From contig JAHLMK010000017.1 in the NCBI GenBank assembly GCA_019915135.1, positions 124,001 through 188,000 on the forward strand: a DNA stretch of 64,000 bases, written 5' to 3'. The translations under genes were made by a program, and so were the position numbers. Below, piece by piece: positions 47,212-57,111 of the stretch (its first letter is position 1; each line of letters starts with the position of its first letter). This DNA comes from Strobilurus pachycystidiatus (Eukaryota; Basidiomycota; Agaricomycetes; Agaricales; Physalacriaceae). The notes under the pieces are model-generated. The model was given only the letters and a program-made list of their open reading frames with translations, was not told where the DNA came from and searched no databases.

Positions 47212-49403
47212 TCAATTCTTCAGTGTGCCTTCTCTTGCTTCATCAAGCGAGCCAATTCGCCCTTCGGCGTCCCCAGCGAGACCCCATTTGATAGCCTCGC
47301 TCTCAATCTCGGCGGAGCTCAAGTTGGGCATCTCATTCCCAACTCTGACATACCATTCCTTGGTGGCGTATGCCTTTGCGAATACGATGTCTATCTCTTC
47401 CAAGCTTCGACCTTTGGTCTCAACATAGAAGAGCCAAATGAACGGGAAGAAGCAGAGGTTGACGATGCCGAAGAAGAGGAACGTTCCAAACCCACCGAGA
47501 CTGTCAAGCATCGGAGGGGTCCACATCACGACAGCGAAGTTGAAGAGCCAGTTGGTCATGGTAGAGATCGCGTTCGCGTTGGTTCGGATAGCGTTGGGAT
47601 TGATTTCGGCGGGTACCAGCCACGGCAACTCGAGCCAAGTGCTGAGCAAAAGTCAGAAAAAGATATATGAAGATCGAGAACTTCGGCTCACCATCCAAAG
47701 GCCATCAAGAACAAAAACAAGGCAACAACGGCCCCATAGTCCGAATGGTTCTGGGTGTCACCTTCGAGATTGTACTTGATGAGACAGAAGGAAGCCAGAA
47801 GCTAACAAATATCAGTTTTGCGTCTCGCACAAAAAGAGGTCCGAGCGCGCCTACCATGGAGAATGCCTGGCCAGCTGTCCCCCATATGAACATCTTGCGC
47901 CGCCCAAGACGCTCGATCATCGGGTAGGATGCAAATGCAGAGAGCGCATAGACAGTCGAGAGGACTCCACCGAGGACGAGGGATAGACGACGCTCAAGTC
48001 CGATATAAGTGTGAAAGATAACAGGACTAGGGGCGGAATTAGATTATTGAAAGCAGGTACGAAGGTGTTCATACGCAAAGTAAATGACGGCATTGCAGCC
48101 TCCAATTTGTTGGAACAACTGAGTCGAGGCGCCGATGACAGTGCGCCTGAAATGCTGAGAGGGGCCGTTAGTGAAAACATGCTTGATTTGCAGTTCTCCA
48201 ATTGATTCCAGTGCCTCAACGATGATTCGTTTCTGTTGCTGGGTCTCCTCGGAGTCAACTGTTTGTGCCGAGAGGGCAGCGACCACATGTTCTCCCTCGA
48301 GGTACTGGCCGGTTGATAGCAAATACCGAGGAGATTCAGGAAGTTGTATGATCCCTGCGATCAGAAGGACCGCAAATATCATCTGCAATCCAATGGGAAG
48401 ACGCCAGGACACCGAGTTGTCCATGTACGAAAACCCAAAGTCAATCCAGTAGGCGATAACTGAGAAGCATCAGCACGAGAACGAATGACACAACGCTCAA
48501 TGTGACCCACCCGTTCCAGTCGCAATCATACTGGCCTCAATACAAATATGGAGACCGCGATTGTGTGCTTTGGAGCACTCGGCTTGCCAACTGGGAATCG
48601 TGGCAGTGTTGAGACCTAATGAGAAATGAGAACGGGGGCAGTTGAGCAGCGGCAGAGATGCTTTCCCTATGGAGATGAATCAGTACAATGCCAGCCAAGA
48701 GGAAAGAAGGTAGCGCACTACTCCAAATCCAGTAATTATGCGTCCAATCACAAACTGATGTCCAGCTTTATGGCTACGATTGCAGAAGCTTAGCCCCGAT
48801 ATTGGTTAGAAGCTAGATAGAGTACGTACCCGGGCATGGCAGTGATTTGGACGATGGTCCCAATGATGACCCAGGAAGCACCTGAGAAGAAGAGCGTAAA
48901 TCACAAGGAAGTGACCGGTTAAGCAGACGACAGACCAATCATGATGTTCCGTCTCCGGCCAATTTTGTTACCCCAGAGCAACGCGAAAATCGCGCCCGCA
49001 AGACAGCCTACTTCATATATAGCGGTATAGAAAGCCTGCATCGTCGACGAGTGTTTGTGACCAACAAGGTCGGGATCGAGGTCAGGAAATACACGATAGA
49101 ATTGTGGGGCTGCTATGATTCCCGACATCTTGGAGCTCTTCAGCACCGGACCTTGATAAGATCAATGGATAACGTACCACTCCTTGGTCGTACCCAAAGA
49201 GTAAGAAGCCTAGACAGCGCACCGTGAGTCGATTTGGCCACAATCCGGATAACGAACGCACCAAGAGTCGCAACGACGGTAATAGCGGTAAGTAAACTTT
49301 CACCAGCGAGCCCCATGTAATGAGGTATGCCGTCCTTGACGGTGGCGCGAACTGGTGAAATGTTCACCTTGGTGAACGACTTCTCGTCGGGGGTGTCAGC
49401 CAT
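47212..49403 (-). CDS. MFS sugar transporter
   Basis: Twelve-TM sugar porter of the plasma membrane. Diagnostic motifs: FLLFGYDQGVV in helix 1, GNKIGRRRNIMIG (helix 2-3 loop), VGLNTATIPSWQAECSKAHNRG, the central PESPRYLLSTGQ, HFRRTVIGASTQLFQQIGGCNAVIYF, MIERLGRRKMFIWG and the C-terminal FYVETKGRSLEEID. The start at 49403 reads MADTPDEKSFTKV, and about a dozen short introns break it. The tail is acidic. Substrate cannot be read from sequence; relatives include hexose and quinate transporters. A TATATAAG box lies about 90 bp upstream. Confidence 0.92.
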
Positions 49404-50679
49404 GACTTTAGTAGGGGATAGTAGTGTCTGAGGAGAGGAAGTGGAAGGAGAAAGGACGAATCCACAACTATGAGACGGGAGACCCCGTCCTTATATAAGT
49501 GAGACCACGGGGTGCTCCATCCGATTCCGAGAGAGGATGAGAAGCACGCCTCCGGTAGGTGACGCAAAAATAACTAGACGCGCTAGGACGGGGATAAGTT
49601 CATTGATCTAATGTTCAAGTGGGGTGCGGTCCGTGAGACCGAGCAAGCGAATTACATCGGCGGGTGGCGTTTAAGGTACGAGTCCCGCTTAGATTCGAAT
49701 CCGTGCGCGGAAGACAGCACTTCCTGGATACCCATTCAGTATAGCAGTTGAGGAGCTTAATCACCCACCACCGTGTTGACGATCTTTGCATATTATCATA
49801 GAGCAATTCTCACCTCAGGGTAGGCGTCAAGCACAAGACTGCCGGGCAGTCTTCCAGACGCATATGATGCTTCGGCCAACGTTGTAGTACTCCAAATCAG
49901 ACTCAAGGGTCTCGTGAAACGCCGACGACGTCGAGCATCACAAGGTCACCTGTTGTTCTGCATATTCGTCCCTTGGTTCCATGCCCATAGAAGCATCATG
50001 AAAGTCGGGTGTCCGGTTCAGAAACTTGTGTGCTGGCAGTGAAGCAAGAGGTGTCAGATCTCTGGATTTGACGCACAGGTGATGTCGCGTGGGTGCCCCA
50101 CCGGTGTACCGGTCCGAGAAGATCCGTCAGCAAAATTTGACGCAAGACACTTTGCTACAGGATACCATTCTCCTTGCTAGTCATTCACAGTGCTCAGATG
50201 TGATTGAAAATTGTAGAATTTAGTCCTTCATGGTGTAGACAGTGGTTGTGGGAAGCCGTGCGCGAGTTGCAATGTATCTGAAGATATTGAGCTCAGTAAT
50301 TATAGGTAATTATGCTGACTCACACTACTACTTTAGGCAGGGGGTGGTCGTGAGATCAACTTCGCGCCAGATCCAGAGATCAGAGACCTCTTGCAGTGAA
50401 GGTTTGATCCGATATCCCAAGGAAATTTTTTATGAATAGATCCGATCGCATCCTAGGTGTTAGATTTCAATTCGAGCCGACGTCCAATGGTGGGAGTCGT
50501 GAACAAAGTAAGGCCATCTTGCCGCCATCGCATCGCATCCTGCCGAGCCGACTTGCCGCGGCCGGACTTCATTATAAGGATCCGGATTCCGGCATTGGAG
50601 TCACCTACAGTAATCGTCATCAACCACCATCATCACTGCTATCTTTCGACGATCCAGTACATCTATAATTCGCCACAAT
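49404..50679. other. Divergent intergenic region, no supported gene
   Basis: About 1.28 kb between the sugar transporter (leftward) and the protease inhibitor gene (rightward). Short frames only. A tRNA B-box-like string near 49690 was examined and rejected. A TATA-like ATTATAAGG lies near 50571-50579, about 100 bp upstream of the inhibitor start. Confidence 0.5.
49491..49498 (-). promoter_or_regulatory. TATA box of the MFS sugar transporter
   Basis: The plus strand reads TTATATAAG here, a near-palindromic TATA element about 90 bp before the transporter start codon at 49403, leaving room for a short leader. Confidence 0.5.
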
Positions 50680-51120
50680 ATGTCTGAGAGTACGTCGGTT
50701 TGGCTGATGTCTGCTTCTCCGAGCTCAAGTCTCACTACAGAGGTCATCATCATGTTCAAACAAGGCGTCTCCGAATCCAAGATCAAGGAATATGTTGACC
50801 AAGTTAATAACGGAGGTTTGTGTCACCTTGAGCACCAGACTCTTCGCCGTTCTGATTGATCATGACTAGGCGGAGAAGTGACCCAGACGTACGGAACTTT
50901 GATACCTGTTCGTGCAATGCCATTCAGCATCTCCAAGACGTACTGACCGTCCTCAGGGCTTTGCGGCCAAGGTCACTCCAGATCAACTCTCGTCGTTCAA
51001 ATCGCTCTCCGACGACATCATTGAATCTATCGGTGTGTTTCGTGTTTGCCATATCGCTATAGTTCTGACGCGCAAGTCTTCTTCAATGTAGAGCCTGACA
51101 GTGTCGTCACCACCCAGTGA
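50680..51120 (+). CDS. PBI2: Proteinase B inhibitor Pbi2-like (inhibitor I9)
   Basis: Five exons with four introns (50690-50740, 50816-50869, 50908-50956, 51033-51091; 51, 54, 49, 59 nt) give a 75-residue protein beginning MSEKVIIMFKQGVSESKI. The single domain has the I9 pattern: VIIMFK strand, the helix KIKEYVDQVNNGG, GEVTQTYG, GFAAKVTPDQLSSF, and the DIIESIEPDSVVTTQ tail. In yeast Pbi2 this fold blocks vacuolar subtilase B and promotes vacuole fusion. There is no signal peptide, so it is cytosolic like Pbi2 and is not the propeptide of a protease (no protease follows). The third donor (GTTCGT) is weak, but the alternative breaks the domain. Confidence 0.9.
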
Positions 51121-51527
51121 TTCAAACCTGAACTTCACGTAATGTATCTCTGTACATCATCTAGGATAGATCTGTTGTAACTGTAAATGAAACACGTTAA
51201 TCCTGACTGGGCGAAGCTGTAATGAACAGCGCCAAGTGAATGGATGTGAATGCTCTCGTCTTGTGGCGCACTTCGCAGCTCTCGATTGGTGCCTAGGTAA
51301 GTACGGTGTTTTCAATGGCATTCAGATTCGGAAACAAAGTCCAATACATGTCGATGGTATACAAGTGTAGGTATAGCTATGAGAAGGATATAAGAGGTAC
51401 TACCAACAATACTAGTGGAAGAGAACGTTCTAACGGGATATAAGTCTTGAGTTCAATCGTGTATCGTGCATAAGGTCATGTCAAGTCGTGAAGGCGAAAA
51501 GGGTGTATAACACAGGCGGTTCATCGA
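51121..51527. other. Convergent intergenic region
   Basis: About 400 bp between the stops of the protease inhibitor (+) and the orphan gene (-); presumably both 3' UTRs. No other feature seen. Confidence 0.5.
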
Positions 51528-53457
51528 TTAAACAATCGGTGTGATTGGAGCGTGACGGGCACCGGCGTCCATAGCTGTCTTCGGAAGGGGAGTGAGAGGC
51601 GAAGGTGATGGAGAAGTTTCGACGGTAGCCGAAGGAGGAATCACAAGTTCCGGCGCAGGCTCTGATGTAGGTTCGTCCCCCAGAACCGGGTTGACGTTAT
51701 CCTTGGGCAAACTATCATCAACTGAATCAGAGCCTGCTTCAACATCGCCGTCTCCTGTGACCTTCTCCGCTGTCGTTGGCATCATTTGCGGAGGCGGGGG
51801 TGGGGAAGGGAAATCCCATGGACGTGGTACCTGAAAAAGACATGGGTGAGAGAAACAATCAGCGAGCCAATGAAAGCCAGCTAACCATCGCAGCTGGCAT
51901 GAGCCTGGAACCGCATCGTTAGCCGTTGAAGTGTCTTCGTTGAATGTTAACGTACCAAGTCGCAGCGCAGACAACGCCGTGCCCTTTATTCTGAGCTTTG
52001 ATTGCATTGAACTCGAAGTCGATGAATTGAGATATGTAGCGGACGAAGGGGAGAATTTCCCGGACTCCATTGTTCACAAGGGCAAGGGCAGAAAGGAAGT
52101 TGACTACAGCGCCTGAGATGGAATGGGCACTCTACAGATTCATCGGGTTGAGTCTCAATGTCGAAGGTTTGCGGGCTGTTCTCACACTAAGATAGTCCAA
52201 TGACGGAGGAGGAAGAGCAATTTCGAGGCCCCACCAATCTAAGAACGGTGTGAATACGACGATGACTGGTTGACGAGACAGAGCAAACGCTCACATGTAA
52301 GGACTGACATCCGATCATTGGGAGGATACACGCCTATGTAAAGGAGGTGAGAAAGCTCCGCCAGAAACTTGAAGAGCATGATACGAACCGGTGTGGTCGG
52401 GGGTTATTGCTTTGCCTGTCGCGTACCCTAAGGCGAGTAACTGTGGCGTGATTTGCTGAATCCCATTGAGCACGGTTTCCGCTGTCGGAACTGCTCCGGC
52501 CAGGATGCCCACACCATCACCAGGTTGGCCCAAGCCAAAATCAGGAGACTTCACCAGGTCTATTATATGCATCTCATTAAATAATTCACTCAGTTGATCA
52601 AGAGAGATGGAGGAGACGGATGGGAAAGCGGATACAGATGCAATGTCGGAGGTGTCGGAGTCGGGCCCGGACAGGCGCATGAAGTGGAGCTCGTGCTCCT
52701 GTGCATCGGTATGCGCGAGACAGACAGCGTGGATGGGGGCATTAGAGTGGCTATGCGCGTCACGGTTGTGCGCGTCCTCAGCGGAAAGCTGCCGAAGATT
52801 GGCAATGAGCTTGTTCGCAGACTTCGGCTTCATCAACTGCGATTTGACCTTGCTGAGACGGGGTCTGGCAAGGGCTGGAGTAACCTTGGGAGAAGCGGAG
52901 CTGCTACCGACGATGAGAGCACGAACGACAAGGGCGGACTCCTTGGCTTTTCTATCGGACTTGGAGGACAGTATGATATTCTTGGACAATGCAGCGGTCG
53001 CGTCTGCCTTCTTCTCGTGCTCCTGGATAGCCGAGAGGGTATGTTTGTGCTCCTCGGGAACGCGAGGGCGGGAAAATGGGCGAAGTGATATTCGCCTTTT
53101 CCTATGTTTAGACTCGGCAACGACGGGAGACAAGGGCAACGAGACTTGTACCGCTTGCGACGGGGATCCCGGAGAGTCTTGCCCACTGGTATCTGGTAAG
53201 GCGGAGGCTAGCGAGAGTCCAGCGGAATCAGAGGGCGAGGATTCCGAACTGTGATCCACCACGTCAGAGGACTGGTCGGCAGTGGGCGCGACTGCCTTCT
53301 CGCCATCGACAACGACGACGACCTCTGACTTGGCAGTGTACGAGAAGACGCGGAACAGACCCATGCCCGTCGAGAGGTAGGTGAAGTGTCGACGCTGGAG
53401 AGAGAGAGAGGAACCTCGCTGATGCAGGTCGATCGCAACCTTTAAGTTTGGTGACAT
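51528..53457 (-). CDS. Conserved-looking orphan protein with Ser-rich N-terminus
   Basis: I do not recognise the family. The N-terminus (MSPNLKVAIDLHQRGSSLSL) leads into a long Ser/Lys/Glu-rich region. A middle section resembles a folded helical domain (HAVCLAHTDAQEHELHFMRL, DQLSELFNEMHIIDLVKSPDFG, GVGILAGAVPTAETVLNGIQQITPQLLALGYATGKAI). After short introns it continues VYPPNDRMSVLTY, WWGLEIALPPPSLDYL and NAHSISGAVVNFLSALALVNNGVREILPFVRYISQFIDFEFNAIKAQ. It closes with a Pro/Ser/Thr-rich acidic tail. I chose 53457 as start because the longer frame to 53637 overlaps the first exon of the divergent Ssu1 gene. No TM helix or targeting signal is evident. Confidence 0.65.
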
Positions 53458-53587
53458 CCTTATTCCGTCGATCAGACGTGACTCGGTAATTCCGAATACG
53501 CTTCCCTGGCGACTCAAATGAGGCGCATGGATGGATGACTCCCATCCACCACCACTCGGCCTCCTGCGCCTTGATACTGTAACTACA
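53458..53587. promoter_or_regulatory. Very short bidirectional promoter (Ssu1 / orphan)
   Basis: Only 130 bp separate the start codons of the orphan (minus) and the sulfite exporter (plus) genes. The pair must share control elements if the chosen starts are right. Confidence 0.4.
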
Positions 53588-55049
53588 ATGGCCTCAGATA
53601 CTACTGTTCGCCGCCAAAAGTCCATGAAAACGGTCATCCGGTGAGCCCCTCTCTGTCCAAGCCGGCCTCTTATGTCTGACTGAGGATCCGCACAGCAATT
53701 TTGCTCCAGCCTGGTTCGCAGTCACTATGGGTTTGTGCTGCTGCTACTTTGTCCCGACCTTTTTGTAACCTGCGTTCTTGATAGGCACTGGCTCCATTAG
53801 CATCCTCTTCCACGCTTTCCCCTATGGGACAGAGACTAACGGGATGAAGGTCATGACACTTGTGTTCTTCTTCCTCAACCTATGCCTCTTCATCGCATTC
53901 ACCGTGATCTCTGCGATCCGCTACGTCTTATGGCCGGACATATGGTCCATCATGCTACGTAACCCGGTTCAGAGTCTATTCACGGGAACATTCCCAATGG
54001 GCGCGACAACATTGATAAATATAGCAGTCGGCCTCATCTACAAAGAGTACGGCTTCGGCGGAAAACCGTTCCTCTACGCTCTGTGGGGATTATGGTGGCT
54101 AGACTGTGTTGTATCTGTTTTGTGCTGCTTCGGGATCCTGCATTTCATGTTGGTCTCCTCCTCCATCCCACCTCGCATCCTCTGACACCTACGTCACAGG
54201 AAGATTGCTCATACTCACTCATTAGAGGCCATGTCGGCCGTTTGGCTCCTTCCCGTGGTCACACTAATTGTCGCTTCATCCACGGGTGGAATTCTTGCTC
54301 CTGAGCTGCACAAGTACTCTCCGGAACACGCCCTTATCACTGTCTCCACCTCCGTGGTCTTAGTCTCCATCGGGCTTTCTCTGGCGCTCATGATGTTGAC
54401 CATCTACATCTTACGTCTGATCGTGCATGGGCTCCCGCCTCCAGGAGGGATAGTGTCCGTGTTCTTGCCACTTGGCCCGACTGGTCAGGCTGGCTACTCC
54501 ATCCTATTGACGGGTCAATTTTTCCGGGACGCATTACCCATTGGCGCATCCCCCTTCCTCGGCTCTCAGACGACTGGACATTTCATCTATGTGTTCTGCG
54601 TGGCGGTTTCATTTGTACTCTGGTCGCTGGGCACCATGTGGGCTGTGTTCGCCTTGTTGAGCACTCAACACGTAGCCAGGCGGTCGGCAATACCATTCAA
54701 AGTCCAGACATGGGGTCTGATTTTCCCGAATGTGTGTATGCTCATCTGCACTGCATACCGACGAGTAGCTCATCACACATAGGGCGTTTACGCGAACCTC
54801 ACTATCAACCTTGGTTCAACCTTTGATTCATCTTTCTTTCGCATCTTTGGTTGCATCTATGCGGTCGCGACATTGATTATGTGGTCACTCGTGGCATTGA
54901 AAACAGTAGTACTCGCGTACAGTAGGGATATCTTCGAGGCACCTTGCCTCGACGCGCTGGACATGGCTGCACTGCCCGCTAGTAAACCTGAAAAAGCCAC
55001 CACGAGTTGCAGTACAAACGGCTGTTCGACAGATCGATGTCAAGCATGA
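53588..55049 (+). CDS. SSU1: Sulfite efflux pump Ssu1 (TDT family)
   Basis: Plasma-membrane exporter of sulfite, protecting against sulfite toxicity. Exon 1 (MASDTTVRRQKSMKTVIR) joins, via introns 53641-53695 and 53731-53784, to NFAPAWFAVTMGTGSISILFHAFPYG. The tellurite-resistance/dicarboxylate transporter core of about ten TM helices follows, with AVWLLPVVTLIVASSTGGILA, GLPPPGGIVSVFLPLGPTGQAGYSI, GQFFRDALP, FPNGVYANLTINLGSTFDSSFFRIFG and a Cys-rich tail (SCSTNGCSTDRCQA). The intron near 54148-54199 needs a donor inside the ATG codon (FHFMKIAHTHSLEAM). The presence of the HGLPPPGG and FPNGVYAN motifs points to Ssu1 rather than malate permease Mae1. An enzyme likely to produce sulfite lies immediately downstream. 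Confidence 0.88.
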
Positions 55050-55516
55050 CCACTTCACGGCCAGGTATGATACATACGAGTAGGATATCATACACATGTT
55101 CAATCCAACGTACACCCTCGTCCGAACGTCACAAGTACATCCTTACTTACAAGGTGTAAACTGTACAGGTGCTCAAGCGCTCAAGTCTGCTCGAGTGAAT
55201 TGCGGCTCACTTACAAAAGTTACATTACCCTGGACTTTCATCCGCCGGCAATCTGCATTGGAAATTGCATCTCTCCTTCCTCTCACCAAAACCTCGCAAG
55301 GCGTCCCTCCTCTTCCACTTATGCAACACACACTAGCCACAAGCATCTCTACTTATATCAAGCGCTGAAACACATTCAAGGTCTCGAACGAGTCAATTCC
55401 GAATTCAAGGACCAAGTCACGGTACAAGCTTACTGTCATATCTGAATGACGGTAAATTTATATCGAGAGCAGCTCTGATTGGACACCCCGTTCCCCACCA
55501 CAGGCATTTCTGCAGT
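55050..55516. other. Intergenic, tandem genes
   Basis: About 470 bp between the Ssu1 stop and the start of the persulfide-dioxygenase-like gene on the same strand; holds the promoter of the latter. No RNA or repeat recognised. Confidence 0.5.
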
Positions 55517-56887
55517 ATGCTAAACGCAATTCGTCGTCTGCCATGTTCTACCGTCGCACCTCGAGCGAGGACACTGTCCATGTCTTCGATTCAGACTATG
55601 AGACTGAACCGGACACGCTCGCTTAGCTCCCTAGCAATGATATCTCGTCGGAACACGTACGGGCGTCCTACGGTGGCTAGAGCAAATAGCGCAGGGATAT
55701 CGTCGGCGATTAGCAAGCAGACGAAAGCTACTGAGGCCATTCCTTCAGCTCCGGAATGTACTCGTTATCATCCCAGCTCTGGACCAGGAACCGCGGACAT
55801 TTACTCTTTCTTCCACGACAATACTTGTACATGGCTTGTAATCATCACCAGTCCTTTCGTCTTCTATCCTTACGCGTCTGAATCATAGGCAATATGTGGT
55901 TGTAGATCCAGCCACCCGTGACGAGGCGCTCATCGACACTGCTCTCGATTACGACGCAGCCTCAGGCGCACTCTTGACCAAGGCAGCAGACGTCTTGTTA
56001 GACTTTGTCAACTCCCATAGCCTGAATGTTGTCCGCATCCTGTATGCAAACTTCAATCTGCATTTCTTTCTCGACTAATCTTCGTGCTCGAAAGTGAGAC
56101 GCACGCGCACGCTGACCACCTCACTGCGTCTCAATACCTCAAATCCAAACTCCCTGGGCATCCCCCAATTTGCATAGGCTCGCGCATCACGCAGGTCCAG
56201 TCCAACTTTGCGCCTTTTTATGGTTTCGACAAGAGCATCTTTGCCGAGACCTTCGATATCTTCCTCCAAGACGACGAATCGTTTCCGGTGGGCGACTTGA
56301 GTTGCAAGGTCATCCACCTCCCTGGGCACACTCCAGATCACATTGGATACATTATTGGGACAGCTGTTTTCACCGGTGATAGTATCTTTATGGTGAGCAA
56401 GCGGTAGCGTAATCATAGACATTTGGATGAACTCAGCAAACTGCAATCACCCAGCCCGATGTTGGATCCGCTCGCGTAGACTTTCCTGGCGGAAATGCGA
56501 GCCAACTGTATGCTGTGCGTACCCTATTTTTTTTTTTCACTCCACGACAAGGCTCAGAGCTAACCCTTCTTCTAGTCCATGCAACGCCTTCTCTCCCTTC
56601 CAGATGATTACATGCTGTTCGTCGGGCATGATTATCCAGATGGCAGGGAAAAGGCAGACATGAGCACCGTGGCCGAGCAACGAAAGCTCAATAAACATGT
56701 GAAGGTGGGGACGAGCGAAGACGCGTTCATCAAGTTTCGCAAGGAGAGAGACAAAGGCCTTGGAGCTCCCAAGCTTCTTCATCCGTCTATTCAAGTTAAC
56801 GTGCGTGCTGGAAAGCTCCCGCCGCCAGACAAGGATGGTCACATACACATGAAGATCCCTGTACGGCCTCCGAGCCATTTTGAGTAG
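55517..56887 (+). CDS. Persulfide dioxygenase-like metallo-beta-lactamase fold enzyme
   Basis: Predicted non-heme iron enzyme oxidising glutathione persulfide to sulfite. The first ~45 residues are Arg/Ser-rich and lack acidic residues (MLNAIRRLPCST, then RLNRTRSLSSLAMISRR), like a mitochondrial presequence. The metallo-beta-lactamase metal site follows in order: ETHAHADHLTA (56090-56125), the histidine in HLPGHTPDHIGY (about 56310-56350), TGDSIFM, the ETHE1/Blh-type PGGNASQLY, and FVGHDYPDGREK (about 56615-56655). The THxHxDH pattern and GHDY near the C-terminus fit the persulfide dioxygenase branch rather than glyoxalase II. The tail (VKVGTSEDAFIKFRKERDKGLGAPKLLHPSIQVN) is that of the bacterial/fungal Blh-like subgroup. 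Junctions were checked; one intron (55834-55888) seems to begin with GC. Confidence 0.87.
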
Positions 56888-57111
56888 CTTGTAGAATGAT
56901 GAGGATGTGCCATGTAAGTACATGGAGGAGAGGGGCATAAAGACTAAATCAATTCCAGCGTTCATACGGTACAACCTAATTCTGTAGATTACATGAAGCA
57001 TAACAGATATTCCAGCGAACATCCGCAAATGAGTGAAACATAGTAGACAACTGTTCTACATACAGTCCGTGTACACAGTACATATATCCTTAATACTTAC
57101 TCGGTTCATCG

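Noticed and set aside
49620..49720. tRNA-like B-box string (ATTCGAATCC)
   Set aside because: The sequences flanking the putative T-loop are not complementary and no acceptor stem pairs, so it is not a tRNA.
53458..53637. Upstream extension of the orphan at 51.5-53.5 kb (MTVFMDFWRR)
   Set aside because: It overlaps, on the opposite strand, the first exon of Ssu1, which is supported by clean splice junctions.
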